Source: DASYKT01 sp963718105
GTDB lineage: Bacteria > Acidobacteriota > Blastocatellia > Pyrinomonadales > Pyrinomonadaceae
NCBI GenBank assembly: GCA_963718105.1
Contig: OY970352.1
Coordinates: 62,001 to 126,000, forward strand
Length of the DNA stretch: 64,000 bases
Direction: 5' to 3'
Shown here: positions 34,012 to 43,078 of the stretch, piece after piece
How positions within the stretch are numbered: the stretch's first letter is position 1
How the letters are laid out: the number at the start of each line of letters is the position of its first letter
Position numbers and translations under genes: made by a program
Notes under the pieces: generated by a model
Seen by the model: the letters and a program-made list of their open reading frames with translations, nothing else
What the model was told of the DNA's origin: nothing
Database searches by the model: none

Positions 34012-35934
34012 ATGAAAAAGCGAGTAATAGTAGATAAAGATCTTCCCGGACGGGAGAGCAGAATAGCGTCTGTATTACGATCCACAAAAATGCGCAGCGC
34101 GATCGCGGAACAAGCGGGTAACAACGAACTCTCTTCTCAGCGCGGAACCCCGTTTCCCGGGGAATTGGTAGCGGATTATCTGGGCAAAAAGCGTTCGGCG
34201 GCCGAGGATACCGCTTTTTTTGATTCCCGTCAGATCAGCGAAGCGATAATTTTGGAAAAAGCCCGTCCGGTACTATTTATCCGCGATGGCGTCTATGATA
34301 AAGCCGATCTTCCGGAAGTCGAAGCAAAGATCAAAGGCGTCCGCAAAAAAATGGTCAATCCTATCAAAGCCGTAGGCCGGATAGAATTAATGGACCACGA
34401 CACTTTTGACTGGATCGGAACGGGCTGGCGGGTAGATAAAGATCTGATCATAACCAATCGCCACGTGGCCGGTATATTTGCCAGCCGGCAGGGAATGGTC
34501 TTTAAGTTCAGCCTGAATCAGACGGGAAAACTGGTCAGGGCCAATGTCGATTTTCGGGAAGAATATAAGGGCGTGCAATCCGAGGAATTCGGTATCGCCG
34601 AAGTTCTCTGGATCGCAGAGAATTCAACAAACGCGCCGGATATGGCGGTTCTCCGGATCAGAAAAGACCCAGGACTGCCCGCGCCGCTGTCGCTTTATGA
34701 CAAGAAGATAACTCCCGGACAGCAGGTTGCCGTAGTCGGCTACCCGGCCCAGGACAGCCGCAACGATGCCGCTATAATGTCCAACATTTTTCACGATATT
34801 TACAATGTGAAGCGGTTTGCTCCGGGCGAAGTCGTTTTGCCGGGCGACGGTATCTGGTATCTGACTCACGATGCCTCGACCCTGGGCGGAAATTCCGGCT
34901 CGGCGGTGATCGACCTCGCTACCCAGCAGGTGGTCGGGCTGCATTTCGGCGGCAGTTTCCGCAAGACCAACTATGCCGTAAAGGCTTCGGTAATTAAAGA
35001 CATCTTAAAGAGGAAATCGTGGGTCGCCGTCACCCCGCAGACACTCGATATCCCCACTGAAGCCTTTAGCGATAAGAACCGGACGGTTGCTTCGATGAAA
35101 GGGCGCGCCGGTTATCAAACCAACTTTCTCGACAAAAAGGTCGATTTGCCCACGCCGGGTAAATCTCACACTGTTTTAAAAACAAAGTTTCCCAATGAAG
35201 CCTTACCTTACACCCATTTTTCGATCGTGATGAGCGAGCCGCGCCGTCTCGCTATCTTTACGGCGGAAAATATAAACGGCGGTTTAAAGATCAAATTGAA
35301 AAGAAAAGACGGATGGGGATATGACCCGCGCATTTCCAAAACAGCCCAGGTCGGCCATAAAGAATTTTACGGCCCCGAGCCTTTTGACAAAGGGCACATG
35401 GTGCGCCGCGAAAATCCGGGCTGGGGAGAAACTGAAAAAGAAGCGAGCCTGGGTGAAGACGATACCTTCGTCTATCCCAATGCCATTCCGCAAATGCCGC
35501 AGCTCAATCAACAAACGTGGCTGTCGCTGGAAAATTACGTGCTCGATAATGCGAAGACCGAAGGCTTTAAGATATGCGTTTTCACCGGCCCGGTCTTTCG
35601 CCAGGACGATCCCGCTTACAGCAAGGTACCGGTGCCGATCGATTTTTGGAAGGTCGTGGTCGCTATCGACGCCGACTCAGGCGGCCTGTTGACATCGGCC
35701 TATATGCTGAGCCAGGACGGGCTGATGCCGACGGAAGGTTTCCGTTACGGGCCGTTCAAAACTTATCAGGTGCCGCTAAAACGGATCGAAGAACTTGCCG
35801 ATCTGAAGTTTACCAAGACGGTTCGCGATGCGGATGTGTTTAGCGGGGACGAAGTAGAGGAAATGATCTCTACTGCCCGTTATGTCGAGATCAATTCCGC
35901 TGAGGATGTTATTTTGACGACGAAGCGAAAATAA
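34012..35934 (+). CDS. trypsin-like serine protease fused to DNA/RNA non-specific endonuclease
   Basis: 640 residues from the ATG at 34012 (GAGGTG upstream). No signal peptide or membrane segment is present, so the protein should be cytoplasmic. Residues ~1-120 form a leader region with no known domain. Residues ~120-335 are a trypsin/HtrA-like protease with His151 (ITNRHVAG), Asp210 (APDMAVLRI) and Ser295 (LGGNSGSAVI). Residues ~380-610 are a NUC1-type beta-beta-alpha-metal endonuclease with catalytic His462 in DKGH and the metal-binding Asn499 in QLNQQTW. Both active sites look intact. The fusion suggests a protease that releases or activates its nuclease, as in conflict or cell-suicide effectors; this is inference. 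The gene is alone, convergent with the KAS gene. Confidence 0.85.
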   Translation: MKKRVIVDKDLPGRESRIASVLRSTKMRSAIAEQAGNNELSSQRGTPFPGELVADYLGKKRSAAEDTAFFDSRQISEAIILEKARPVLFIRDGVYDKADLPEVEAKIKGVRKKMVNPIKAVGRIELMDHDTFDWIGTGWRVDKDLIITNRHVAGIFASRQGMVFKFSLNQTGKLVRANVDFREEYKGVQSEEFGIAEVLWIAENSTNAPDMAVLRIRKDPGLPAPLSLYDKKITPGQQVAVVGYPAQDSRNDAAIMSNIFHDIYNVKRFAPGEVVLPGDGIWYLTHDASTLGGNSGSAVIDLATQQVVGLHFGGSFRKTNYAVKASVIKDILKRKSWVAVTPQTLDIPTEAFSDKNRTVASMKGRAGYQTNFLDKKVDLPTPGKSHTVLKTKFPNEALPYTHFSIVMSEPRRLAIFTAENINGGLKIKLKRKDGWGYDPRISKTAQVGHKEFYGPEPFDKGHMVRRENPGWGETEKEASLGEDDTFVYPNAIPQMPQLNQQTWLSLENYVLDNAKTEGFKICVFTGPVFRQDDPAYSKVPVPIDFWKVVVAIDADSGGLLTSAYMLSQDGLMPTEGFRYGPFKTYQVPLKRIEELADLKFTKTVRDADVFSGDEVEEMISTARYVEINSAEDVILTTKRK

Positions 35935-35951
35935 TATTGTCAGGGATTGGT

Positions 35952-36066
35952 ATCTTAATTTGAAGTTGCGGCACAGTCGTGTCAGTAGCCTGACCGTCAG
36001 GGAGGGCGCCCTTGCTTACGCGCGGGCTACCGACACCTTCGTCGATCATGCAAACTCAAATTAAGA
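35952..36066. repeat. inverted repeat reaching into the end of the KAS gene
   Basis: Outer arms TCTTAATTTGA (35952-35962) and TCAAATTAAGA (36056-36066), and inner arms GTGTCAGTAGCC (35979) and GGCTACCGACAC (to 36036), flank a GGGAGGGCGCCC centre. The outer right arm includes the stop codon of the gene at 36061-37344. The inner part is related to the element at 14765-14822. Confidence 0.72.
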
Positions 36067-37344
36067 CACCACCTGGGAATCGATCCGCTCTAAGATCAGC
36101 GCGGAATTTTTCGAGCCGAAGCCGATGCAGTTGCAAAGCGCAATTTTGACATCGGCTTCCCTGGCTTTGTTTGGCGTGTAATCAAGATCGCAAAATTCAT
36201 CAGGAATATCGAGGTTAATGGTAGGAGCGATCACTCCTTTGTTAAGGGCCATCAGCGCCGCTCCGATACCGGCCGCGCCGCTCGCGCCCTGCGGGTGGCC
36301 TATTTGGGATTTAGTGCCGGACATCGGTATTTTATAAGCGTGTTCGCCCAGTGCGAGTTTCATCGCCTGAGTCTCGATCCGGTCGTTTAACTGCGTCGAG
36401 GTCCCGTGCAGATTCACGTATCCGATCTGCTCGCGGTCGATCCCCGCATCTTCCAGCGCCAGTTTGATCGCGCGCGCAGGCTCTTCGCCGTTCTCTTCCA
36501 GCCGTACACGATGATACGCGTCGCAGGTCGCGCCGTAACCGGAAACTTCGGCATAGATCTTCGCGCCGCGTTTTATCGCGCCTTCCATTTCTTCCAGCAC
36601 ATAGATCCACGAACCTTCGGCCAGCACGATCCCCGAGCGGTCTTTCGAAAACGGCCGCGAGGCGCGTTCGGGTTCGTCATTCCATTTGTCGGTCAGCACC
36701 GTCATGTGATTAAAACCCGCTAGGATTCCCGGTGCGATCGGCGCATCGACACCGCCGGTAAGCATAATGTCCTGACGGCCCAGGGCGATATGCTGCGCGG
36801 CATATGAGAGTGCGTCAGTAGAGCTGGTACAGCCCGTCGAAACGACATGCGACAGTCCGCGCAGCCCGAAGACCATCGAAAGTTCCGAGGATAGACCCCC
36901 GTGGGTCGAGGAAGGAATGATATAAACGCTGGCTTTGGAATGGGTGTTCAGATACCAGTATTCGTAGTGCTTTTCGGTAAAGGCCAGCCCGCCGCCGCCC
37001 GTGCCCAAAACCACGCCAAAATTCCTGCGTTCTTCCAGCGGCATTTCCTTAGGGTTAAGGCCGGAATCTTCCACCGCTTCGCGGGCCGCGCGCAGCGCCA
37101 GCGGAACTACCCGCGAAACGTGCTTGCGGTCTTTGATGCTGAGTTCGGCCTGCCAATCGAAATCAGTTATTTGAGCGGCAATTTTTACGGGAGAACCTGA
37201 GACATCGAAATCCTCGATCCGGCCCACGCCGCTGGAGCTGTTCTTTAGCGACGCCCAGAAATTCTCGCGTCCGATGCCGATGGGAGTGACACAGCCGAAA
37301 CCGGTGATAACTACCCGGCGTGGCTTCGTAAAACTATTTAACAT
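36061..37344 (-). CDS. beta-ketoacyl-ACP synthase, KAS-II type
   Basis: 427 residues. A condensing enzyme for fatty-acid or related chain extension in the cytoplasm. The catalytic Cys172 is in STGCTSSTDAL, His313 in NLHGTSTQLND and His350 in KSQIGHPQGASGA, so the triad is complete; Lys345 (GTKSQ) is also present. The common HT of the second motif is replaced by HG (NLHGTST), and the context GHPQGAS replaces GHTLGAA, so it may serve a specialised rather than the housekeeping pathway. It is preceded by a terminator for the M28 gene, so it probably has its own promoter. The stop codon lies in an inverted repeat. Confidence 0.85.
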   Translation of the reverse strand: MLNSFTKPRRVVITGFGCVTPIGIGRENFWASLKNSSSGVGRIEDFDVSGSPVKIAAQITDFDWQAELSIKDRKHVSRVVPLALRAAREAVEDSGLNPKEMPLEERRNFGVVLGTGGGGLAFTEKHYEYWYLNTHSKASVYIIPSSTHGGLSSELSMVFGLRGLSHVVSTGCTSSTDALSYAAQHIALGRQDIMLTGGVDAPIAPGILAGFNHMTVLTDKWNDEPERASRPFSKDRSGIVLAEGSWIYVLEEMEGAIKRGAKIYAEVSGYGATCDAYHRVRLEENGEEPARAIKLALEDAGIDREQIGYVNLHGTSTQLNDRIETQAMKLALGEHAYKIPMSGTKSQIGHPQGASGAAGIGAALMALNKGVIAPTINLDIPDEFCDLDYTPNKAREADVKIALCNCIGFGSKNSALILERIDSQVVS

Positions 37345-37345
37345 A

Positions 37346-37386
37346 AATAAAAACCGCAGGAATCAGATTAACTCTAATCCTGCGGT
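37346..37386 (-). terminator. terminator of the M28 peptidase gene
   Basis: On the minus strand ACCGCAGGA and TCCTGCGGT close a 16-base loop and are followed by TTTTTATTT. It lies immediately ahead of the ATG of the next gene. Confidence 0.8.
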
Positions 37387-37413
37387 AACACCAAACAATA
37401 GAGAGTTTTTCTG

Positions 37414-39090
37414 CTACGGTCCCTGCGGAACAGGCCCGGTATAGCCGCGCTCCATTTTGATAAATCGCGAGCCCGGCAGCCATTCAGGCATTTTTTCGGC
37501 GGCCGAGAGACGGACCCCCATTATTCCCATTACCAGGGCAACCGTGCGGGCGCCTTCCCAGTTCCAATCGGGCCTGATGATATCACCCGGTTCGTGATAG
37601 TCGGTTTTTTCAAACTGCTCCATCTTTTTCATCCAAGCTCCTTTGTCGCCCGCCGGAGCGCCCATCAACATCAGCGAAGGCACGCCTCTTTCCACGAACG
37701 AATAGTGGTCTGAGCGATAGAAGACCTGCTCTTGCGGGATCGGATCGGGGATAACAGTGATGTCCATTGAACCGGCGATATCTTCCATCATGGCCCCAAG
37801 GGTGGAATATTCCGCGCCGTAACCGACAAAAGTTTTCACCGGGCCGTACACTTCGGTGCCGATGCCGTCCAGATTCAAATTCGCCGAAACCTTCTTGATG
37901 TCCCAGGTCGGATTTTGCGCCCAATATCTGGAACCAAACAAGCCGTATTCTTCGCCGGTTACGGCGATAAAGATCAGCGAGCGTTTCGGTTTTACTTTGT
38001 GTTTGCCAAACGCTTCGGCCACGGAAAGCATTTCCGCCACACCCAGCGCATTATCGGCAGCGCCCGGATAAGTTTTGCCGTTCTCGACCCCGTAGGCGTC
38101 ATAATGCGCGCTGAAAACCACCGCTTCGCTTTTAAGCGCCGGATCGCTGCCTTCCATCACACCCACGACGTTGCTGCCGGTGCCGCTGTTTGTTTTGTAT
38201 TTGATGTTTATATTGATCGTCTGCTTGAGCGTCATCGGTTTGAACGCATTGCTGTCGGCCGCGGCCTTCGCATCTTTGAAGGTCATGCCCGATCCGGCAA
38301 AAAGTTTTTCGGTCGCCGCGTCGCTCAATGTGAGAACCGGCGGCAAGGCCTGTGGAACCTGCGGTTTCGAAGATTCCATCGCGACACTGCGGCGGGTAAA
38401 ATATTTGGCTGTTTCGGTAAAGCCGTTTTGTTCGCGCCCGTTTTTGAGCAGCAGGACACCGGCGGCCCCATTTTGGATCATCATCCGGATCATCCCGAAA
38501 GTGTTTTTGGTTTTACTTACAGGGTCGTTTTGCAGGCTTTCAGGCACGCCGCCGAGCACCATTATGATCTTTCCTTTTAGATCGACACCCGCCAGATCGT
38601 TTCTCTTCAACGCATCGGAAACCAGGCCGTACCCGACAAAGACCACGTCGCCGGAAGCTATGTTGTCATTATTGCTCACCGGCAGAAGATAATAATCCGT
38701 GCCGAATTTAAGCGACTCGTCACCGATCTTGATACTTGTTTCCGGCCCCACAAAAGTTTCCTTGAATTTTATTTTTTGCAGATAGGTGCCGTTATCGCCC
38801 AGCGGCTTGAGGCCGAGCGTGGCCATATAGCGGGCCAGGTAATCAGCCGCCCTGTCGCCGCCCGGCTGCATCGTGCCGCGCCCCTGCATATCGGGCGCTG
38901 CCAGGGCTGTGGTGATCTCTTTGATGGTGGAGGCGCTGATCTGCTCGGAAAACTTTTTCTCGTCAGCAGTGATCGAGCTTTTTGCCGGGGCCGCTGTTTG
39001 CGCAAAGGTGGAAACAGAAAGTGAAAGAAATAACAGGAAGGCTAAAAGGCCTTGCTTACGGGGTGCATGATAGAGCGATAGATTGTTCAT
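37414..39090 (-). CDS. M28-family zinc metallopeptidase, exported
   Basis: 558 residues with a signal peptide (about residues 13-31, ending SVSTFAQ). A protease-associated (PA) insert covers about residues 140-290. The M28 zinc ligands are visible: His329 and Asp331 (SAHYDAYG), Asp346 (GAADNALG), Glu380/Glu381 (VTGEEYGLFGSRYW), a later Asp in NLNLDGIG and His in RSDHYSFVERG. It should act as an aminopeptidase or carboxypeptidase in the periplasm or outside. The product could feed the POT transporter at 56403, but they are not linked in an operon. Confidence 0.88.
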   Translation of the reverse strand: MNNLSLYHAPRKQGLLAFLLFLSLSVSTFAQTAAPAKSSITADEKKFSEQISASTIKEITTALAAPDMQGRGTMQPGGDRAADYLARYMATLGLKPLGDNGTYLQKIKFKETFVGPETSIKIGDESLKFGTDYYLLPVSNNDNIASGDVVFVGYGLVSDALKRNDLAGVDLKGKIIMVLGGVPESLQNDPVSKTKNTFGMIRMMIQNGAAGVLLLKNGREQNGFTETAKYFTRRSVAMESSKPQVPQALPPVLTLSDAATEKLFAGSGMTFKDAKAAADSNAFKPMTLKQTININIKYKTNSGTGSNVVGVMEGSDPALKSEAVVFSAHYDAYGVENGKTYPGAADNALGVAEMLSVAEAFGKHKVKPKRSLIFIAVTGEEYGLFGSRYWAQNPTWDIKKVSANLNLDGIGTEVYGPVKTFVGYGAEYSTLGAMMEDIAGSMDITVIPDPIPQEQVFYRSDHYSFVERGVPSLMLMGAPAGDKGAWMKKMEQFEKTDYHEPGDIIRPDWNWEGARTVALVMGIMGVRLSAAEKMPEWLPGSRFIKMERGYTGPVPQGP

Positions 39091-39200
39091 AATATTTAGT
39101 TTGAAAGGTTTTACGCAACCGGGATGAAAAAGGTTTGAGAAAAAGCGGCAATCGCCATAAATGCTGTTGAAGTCAAGGTAACGGTTAATTTTGAATTGTT

Positions 39201-39385
39201 AGCCCTGAATGGGCGGCAGAACTTACGAGTTCTGCCGCCCATTCAGGGCTGTATTGTTTGGTGCACATACCCAGGGTGGCGTTCGCTTCGCTCACTTACC
39301 CTGGGCCATTTCTCTTGTCCCCGTTGGGGACATTTAAGGAATTTTCAATTTTTAAACCACTTGATAGCTGCGTTCCCGGTACTGA
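39201..39385. repeat. composite palindrome cluster
   Basis: A perfect hairpin at 39201-39250 has 23-base arms (left arm begins AGCCCTGAATGGGCGGCAG) around TACG. It is followed by ACCCAGGG...CCCTGGG arms at 39268-39305 that enclose GTTCGCTTCGCTCACTTA, by GTCCCCGTTGGGGAC at 39318-39332, and by the single arm GCGTTCCCGGTACTGAC at about 39370-39385. The order matches the clusters at 8.0 and 17.5 kb. Confidence 0.82.
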
Positions 39386-39393
39386 CTTCATTT

Positions 39394-39429
39394 TCCATAA
39401 AAAAAGGACGGCTTAAAAACCGTCCTTTT
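39394..39429 (-). terminator. terminator of the SPFH gene
   Basis: AAAAGGACGG and CCGTCCTTTT form a ten-base stem; on the minus strand it is followed by TTTTTATGG. Confidence 0.82.
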
Positions 39430-39449
39430 AACGAATCGTACCTAATAAA

Positions 39450-40613
39450 CTAAGCGCTTGCTTCCACCTTTGTTCCGCACTCATTGCAGAATTTCGCGCC
39501 GGCGTTTAATTCATTCTGGCAGTTGGCGCATTTTTGTTTTTCCTGGCTGGCGCCGCATTCGTTACAGAATTTCGCGCCTTCGCGAAGGTTGGTGCCGCAT
39601 TTCACACAGGCCACGGTAGCCGGGGCCGCCGCTTCCATTTTGCCGCCGCATTCGCCGCAGAATTTTAACCCCGCGGCATTCGGTTTGCCGCAAGCGGGGC
39701 AGGAAACGGCTGATGACTGTTGAGCCTGCTGCCCCTGGCCGCCGACTCCGCTAAAGGCATTTGCCATCTGGCCGCCGACCGCAAAGCCCGCGCCCAGTCC
39801 GGCGCCTAAGCCCGCGCCGCCGCCTTCGTTCTGCGCAGCATCGCGTAAAGCGTCAGCCGCCTGAAACTGCATATAGCGATTGGCATCGCCGAGCGCGCCC
39901 ATCGAAGAGCGTTTGTCGATCGCCGCTTCGACTTCCTGCGGCAGCGAAATATTTTCGACGTAGAATTTGCTGATCTCGATACCGAACGATTTGAAATCCT
40001 CGTTGATCTTGCCGCGCAATGCATTGCCCAGTTCTTCGTATTTAGCAGCCAGGTCAAGGGCCGGGATCTGCAGTTCACCCAGCGAATCGGAAAAGCTGCT
40101 GACGATCGCGCGCTTTAACTGGCCTTCGATATCTTCGGTGCTGAAGTGGGCGTTGGTTCCCGCGATCTCTTTGATAAAAGTTTGCGGATCGGCCACACGC
40201 ATCGTGTAGGTGCCGAAAGCGCGCAGGCGCACCATGCCGAAATCGGCGTCGCGCATCATCACCGGGTTGGCCGTGCCCCACTTCTTGTCGGTGAACTGCT
40301 TGATATTGACAAAATAAACTTCAGATTTAAAGGGGGAATTAAAACCGTATTTCCAGGCACCCAGTTTGGAAAGGATCGGAGTATTGCCGCCGTCGATGGT
40401 GTATTTGCCGGGCGTAAAAACGTCGGCTGCCTGGCCTTCGAAAACAAAGACTGCCGCCTGCGATTCGCGGACGATCAATTGCGCGCCGTCCTTTATCTCC
40501 TGTCCCGCCACCGGGAAACGATAAACCATCGTATCGCCCGTATTATCGAGCCATTCAATGACTTCAATAAATTGATTTAATGCCGCTTCCTTAACTTTGT
40601 CGAAAATACTCAT
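39450..40613 (-). CDS. SPFH-domain protein with zinc ribbons (YdjI/virion-core-like)
   Basis: 387 residues, cytoplasmic. Residues ~1-250 form an SPFH/band-7-like fold of the kind annotated as virion core protein or YdjI (IEWLDNTGDTMVYRFP, GTYTMRVADPQTFIKEIAG). A Gly/Ala-rich linker (GGGAGLGAGLGAGFAVGGQ) follows. The last ~85 residues hold three zinc ribbons, each with two Cys-x2-Cys pairs (CPACGKPNAAGLKFCGEC, CVKCGTN...FCNEC, CANCQNE...FCNEC). Such proteins are often linked to membrane stress or to envelope-repair complexes. Start chosen at the ATG giving MSIFDKVKE. Confidence 0.82.
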   Translation of the reverse strand: MSIFDKVKEAALNQFIEVIEWLDNTGDTMVYRFPVAGQEIKDGAQLIVRESQAAVFVFEGQAADVFTPGKYTIDGGNTPILSKLGAWKYGFNSPFKSEVYFVNIKQFTDKKWGTANPVMMRDADFGMVRLRAFGTYTMRVADPQTFIKEIAGTNAHFSTEDIEGQLKRAIVSSFSDSLGELQIPALDLAAKYEELGNALRGKINEDFKSFGIEISKFYVENISLPQEVEAAIDKRSSMGALGDANRYMQFQAADALRDAAQNEGGGAGLGAGLGAGFAVGGQMANAFSGVGGQGQQAQQSSAVSCPACGKPNAAGLKFCGECGGKMEAAAPATVACVKCGTNLREGAKFCNECGASQEKQKCANCQNELNAGAKFCNECGTKVEASA

Positions 40614-40748
40614 TTTTATATTCTCCCGAGAAACATCTGCTTAATATCTAACGTTAGTATATCGCACAAAGTTCGGATAATTAAAGATGTTGGGTGGCGA
40701 GAGACTTGTGTTGGACTGGTTGATAGGTCAAGTTGACTACCTCCAGGT

Positions 40749-40828
40749 CGGGAAGGGTTGCTTGCGCCCGCTCTTATTTCAATATTTACTAAGAGTTATT
40801 TAGTTCAGCGGGCGCAAGCAACCTTCCG
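40749..40828. repeat. inverted repeat in the 40614-40925 gap
   Basis: Arms containing GGGTTGCTTGCGCCCGCT and AGCGGGCGCAAGCAACC at 40749-40772 and 40807-40828 are imperfect, with one extra base. No gene is seen in the remainder of the gap. Confidence 0.7.
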
Positions 40829-40925
40829 AACCTGCAAATTTATTTAACTTTAATATTATCTCCTAAAGCGTCTCATACATAATACATTGTATCGTTATAG
40901 ATATTATGCTAACCTCATTTGTACT

Positions 40926-42236
40926 ATGGAATTAAAGCGAAAGCTTGAAATTTTGGCTGACGCGGCAAAATACGATGCTTCATGCGCCTCGAGCGGCAGC
41001 AGCCGCAAGCGAAACGCGAAAGGCATCGGCAACACCGAAGGCATGGGCATCTGCCACAGCTACACTCCCGACGGCCGCTGCATTTCACTCCTGAAATTAT
41101 TGCTCACCAACGTCTGTATTTGGGACTGCGCTTATTGCATCAATCGCCCTTCGTCCGATGTGCCGCGCGCGCGCTTCAAAGTTGATGAAGTTGTGCGGCT
41201 GACGATGGACTTTTATAAGCGCAATTATATCGAAGGGCTTTTCCTAAGTTCCGGCATCATTCAAAGCGCCGACTACACGATGGAGCAATTGGTGCTCGTC
41301 GCCAGAAAACTGCGCGAAGAAGAATTGTTCGGCGGTTACATTCATCTTAAGGCCGTGCCGGGCGCTTCCCGCGAACTGCTGCTGCAGGCCGGAAAATACG
41401 CCGACCGCTTAAGCGCTAATATTGAAATGCCGGTTCAGCAGGACCTTGATAAATTAGCGCCGGAAAAAACCATCGCCGAGATCGAAGGCACGATGGCCGA
41501 GGTAAAAAACGGCATCGATACGGCAAAAGATCTCACGATGAAAAGCGGAGCGGCGCCGAAATTCGCGCGCGCCGGGCAATCGACACAGTTGGTGGTCGGC
41601 GCCAGCGAAAGCAGCGATGATACGATCCTGCGCAAGGCCGAGGCGCTTTATAATAAATTTTCGCTGCGCCGCGTTTATTACTCGGCTTTTTCGCCGGCGG
41701 AATTCACCGACCTGCGCCTAAAACAAAGAGCGCCGCTGATGCGTGAGCACCGCCTTTACGAAGCCGACTGGCTGATCCGCAACTACGGCTTTAAGGCCGA
41801 TGAGATCAGCGAGCCGGACAAAGACCTCGCGCTCGACAAAGACCCGAAGTTGGCCTGGGCGCTGCGCAACCGGCATCTCTTTCCGGTCAACGTTAATTCC
41901 GCGCCGCGCTGGATGCTTTTGCGTATTCCCGGCATCGGCACGGGCAACGTCGCGCGCATCCTCAAGATCCGCAGGTATCACAAGGTAGTTCTGGCGGACC
42001 TGGCACGCCTGCGCGTCGTTTTGTCGCGCGCCAAGTGGTTCATCACCACCGCCGATCATAATTCGGATGTTTTTAAGCTCGATGATACCGGCCTCGAAAG
42101 CCTGATCACACGCAAGCCCGCGCAGATGTCTTTATTCGACGCTACACCGGCCACACTGGCCACACAGGCCACACAGGTCGCGCCGGTGCAAATTTCTTCC
42201 GCGTCACCAGTTTCAGTGGTCATGGGGCAGCTATGA
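40926..42236 (+). CDS. radical SAM protein of the DNA modification/repair type (SplB-like, TIGR03916)
   Basis: About 436 residues from MELKRKLEIL; an ATG 39 bases upstream would add an unlikely MYRYRYYANL segment. The radical SAM cluster is CIWDCAYC with Cys64, Cys68 and Cys71. A further set (Cys20, Cys43, Cys52) precedes it. A helix-hairpin-helix (LLRIPGIGTGNVARILKIR) near residue 340 suggests DNA contact. The family is annotated as a putative DNA modification or repair enzyme and always occurs beside a DUF4130 gene, as here, where the start of that gene overlaps this stop (ATGA). Confidence 0.86.
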   Translation: MELKRKLEILADAAKYDASCASSGSSRKRNAKGIGNTEGMGICHSYTPDGRCISLLKLLLTNVCIWDCAYCINRPSSDVPRARFKVDEVVRLTMDFYKRNYIEGLFLSSGIIQSADYTMEQLVLVARKLREEELFGGYIHLKAVPGASRELLLQAGKYADRLSANIEMPVQQDLDKLAPEKTIAEIEGTMAEVKNGIDTAKDLTMKSGAAPKFARAGQSTQLVVGASESSDDTILRKAEALYNKFSLRRVYYSAFSPAEFTDLRLKQRAPLMREHRLYEADWLIRNYGFKADEISEPDKDLALDKDPKLAWALRNRHLFPVNVNSAPRWMLLRIPGIGTGNVARILKIRRYHKVVLADLARLRVVLSRAKWFITTADHNSDVFKLDDTGLESLITRKPAQMSLFDATPATLATQATQVAPVQISSASPVSVVMGQL

Positions 42237-43027
42237 TCTGCGTGAGTATCGAGAATAATTTTGATAGCTGGCGCGCAGCGGCGCGAAGGCTTTTGCGCGA
42301 CGGCATCGCACCGGAGACGGTTTTGTGGGCAAGGACAGAGGCCGGGGCAGGGCAGAATAATTTATTTGAAAATGAACTGCCGCCGGAAATGTCCAGGCAA
42401 AATATTCACACGCCGGATTTCACCAACGATTTCCGGGTGGCGGCGAGGTTTATCGAGATCGTGAAATTTGCCGCTTGTTTCGACGCGGACGATCGCTGGG
42501 CATTGTTCTATTCTGTGCTTTTCCGCCTGGTGCATGAGAATAAAAATTTACTTGAGATCGAATCCGATGAAGACGTGCGCCGCCTATTGATGATGCGCAA
42601 AGCGGTCGCGCGCGATATTCATAAAACGCATGCCTTTGTGCGTTTTCGCGAGATCGAGCACGACGGCCAAAATGTCTTTGTGGCGTGGCATGAACCTCAT
42701 CATTTTACGGTCAAACTTTCCACCCCGTTTTTTGCGCGGCGCTTCGGTTCGATGCGATGGTCGATATTGACGCCAAAAGGCTGTGCGCACTGGGACCTGA
42801 AAAAACTCACTTTCAGCCCTCCGCCGGCAGAAAAAGACGTAAAAGACCCGGCACCGGGAGACGATCCGAGCGAGGAGATGTGGCTCACCTACTACCGCTC
42901 GATCTTCAATCCGTTTCGCTTGAAAGTAAAAATGATGAAAAAAGAAATGCCCGTCAGGCATTGGCGGAGGCTGCCGGAGGCGAAGCTGATCCCCGATTTA
43001 ATAAAACAGGGGAAACTGATCGAATAA
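42233..43027 (+). CDS. TIGR03915/DUF4130 DNA-metabolism protein without a UDG domain
   Basis: 264 residues, cytoplasmic. The family pattern is clear: an N-terminal part (DSWRAAARRLLRDGIAP), then FARRFGSMRWSILTPKGCA near residue 165, then WLTYYRSIFNPFRLKVKMM, KKEMPVRHWRRLPEA at the end. It is the usual partner of the radical SAM protein encoded just before it. In other organisms this family is often fused to a uracil-DNA glycosylase domain, but that domain is absent here. It may bind damaged bases or DNA; the function of the pair is unproven. Confidence 0.84.
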   Translation: MICVSIENNFDSWRAAARRLLRDGIAPETVLWARTEAGAGQNNLFENELPPEMSRQNIHTPDFTNDFRVAARFIEIVKFAACFDADDRWALFYSVLFRLVHENKNLLEIESDEDVRRLLMMRKAVARDIHKTHAFVRFREIEHDGQNVFVAWHEPHHFTVKLSTPFFARRFGSMRWSILTPKGCAHWDLKKLTFSPPPAEKDVKDPAPGDDPSEEMWLTYYRSIFNPFRLKVKMMKKEMPVRHWRRLPEAKLIPDLIKQGKLIE

Positions 43028-43078
43028 AAAAACGGGCTAATAGTTGTGGCGCTGAATCGATGTATTACTCAACTTCAT

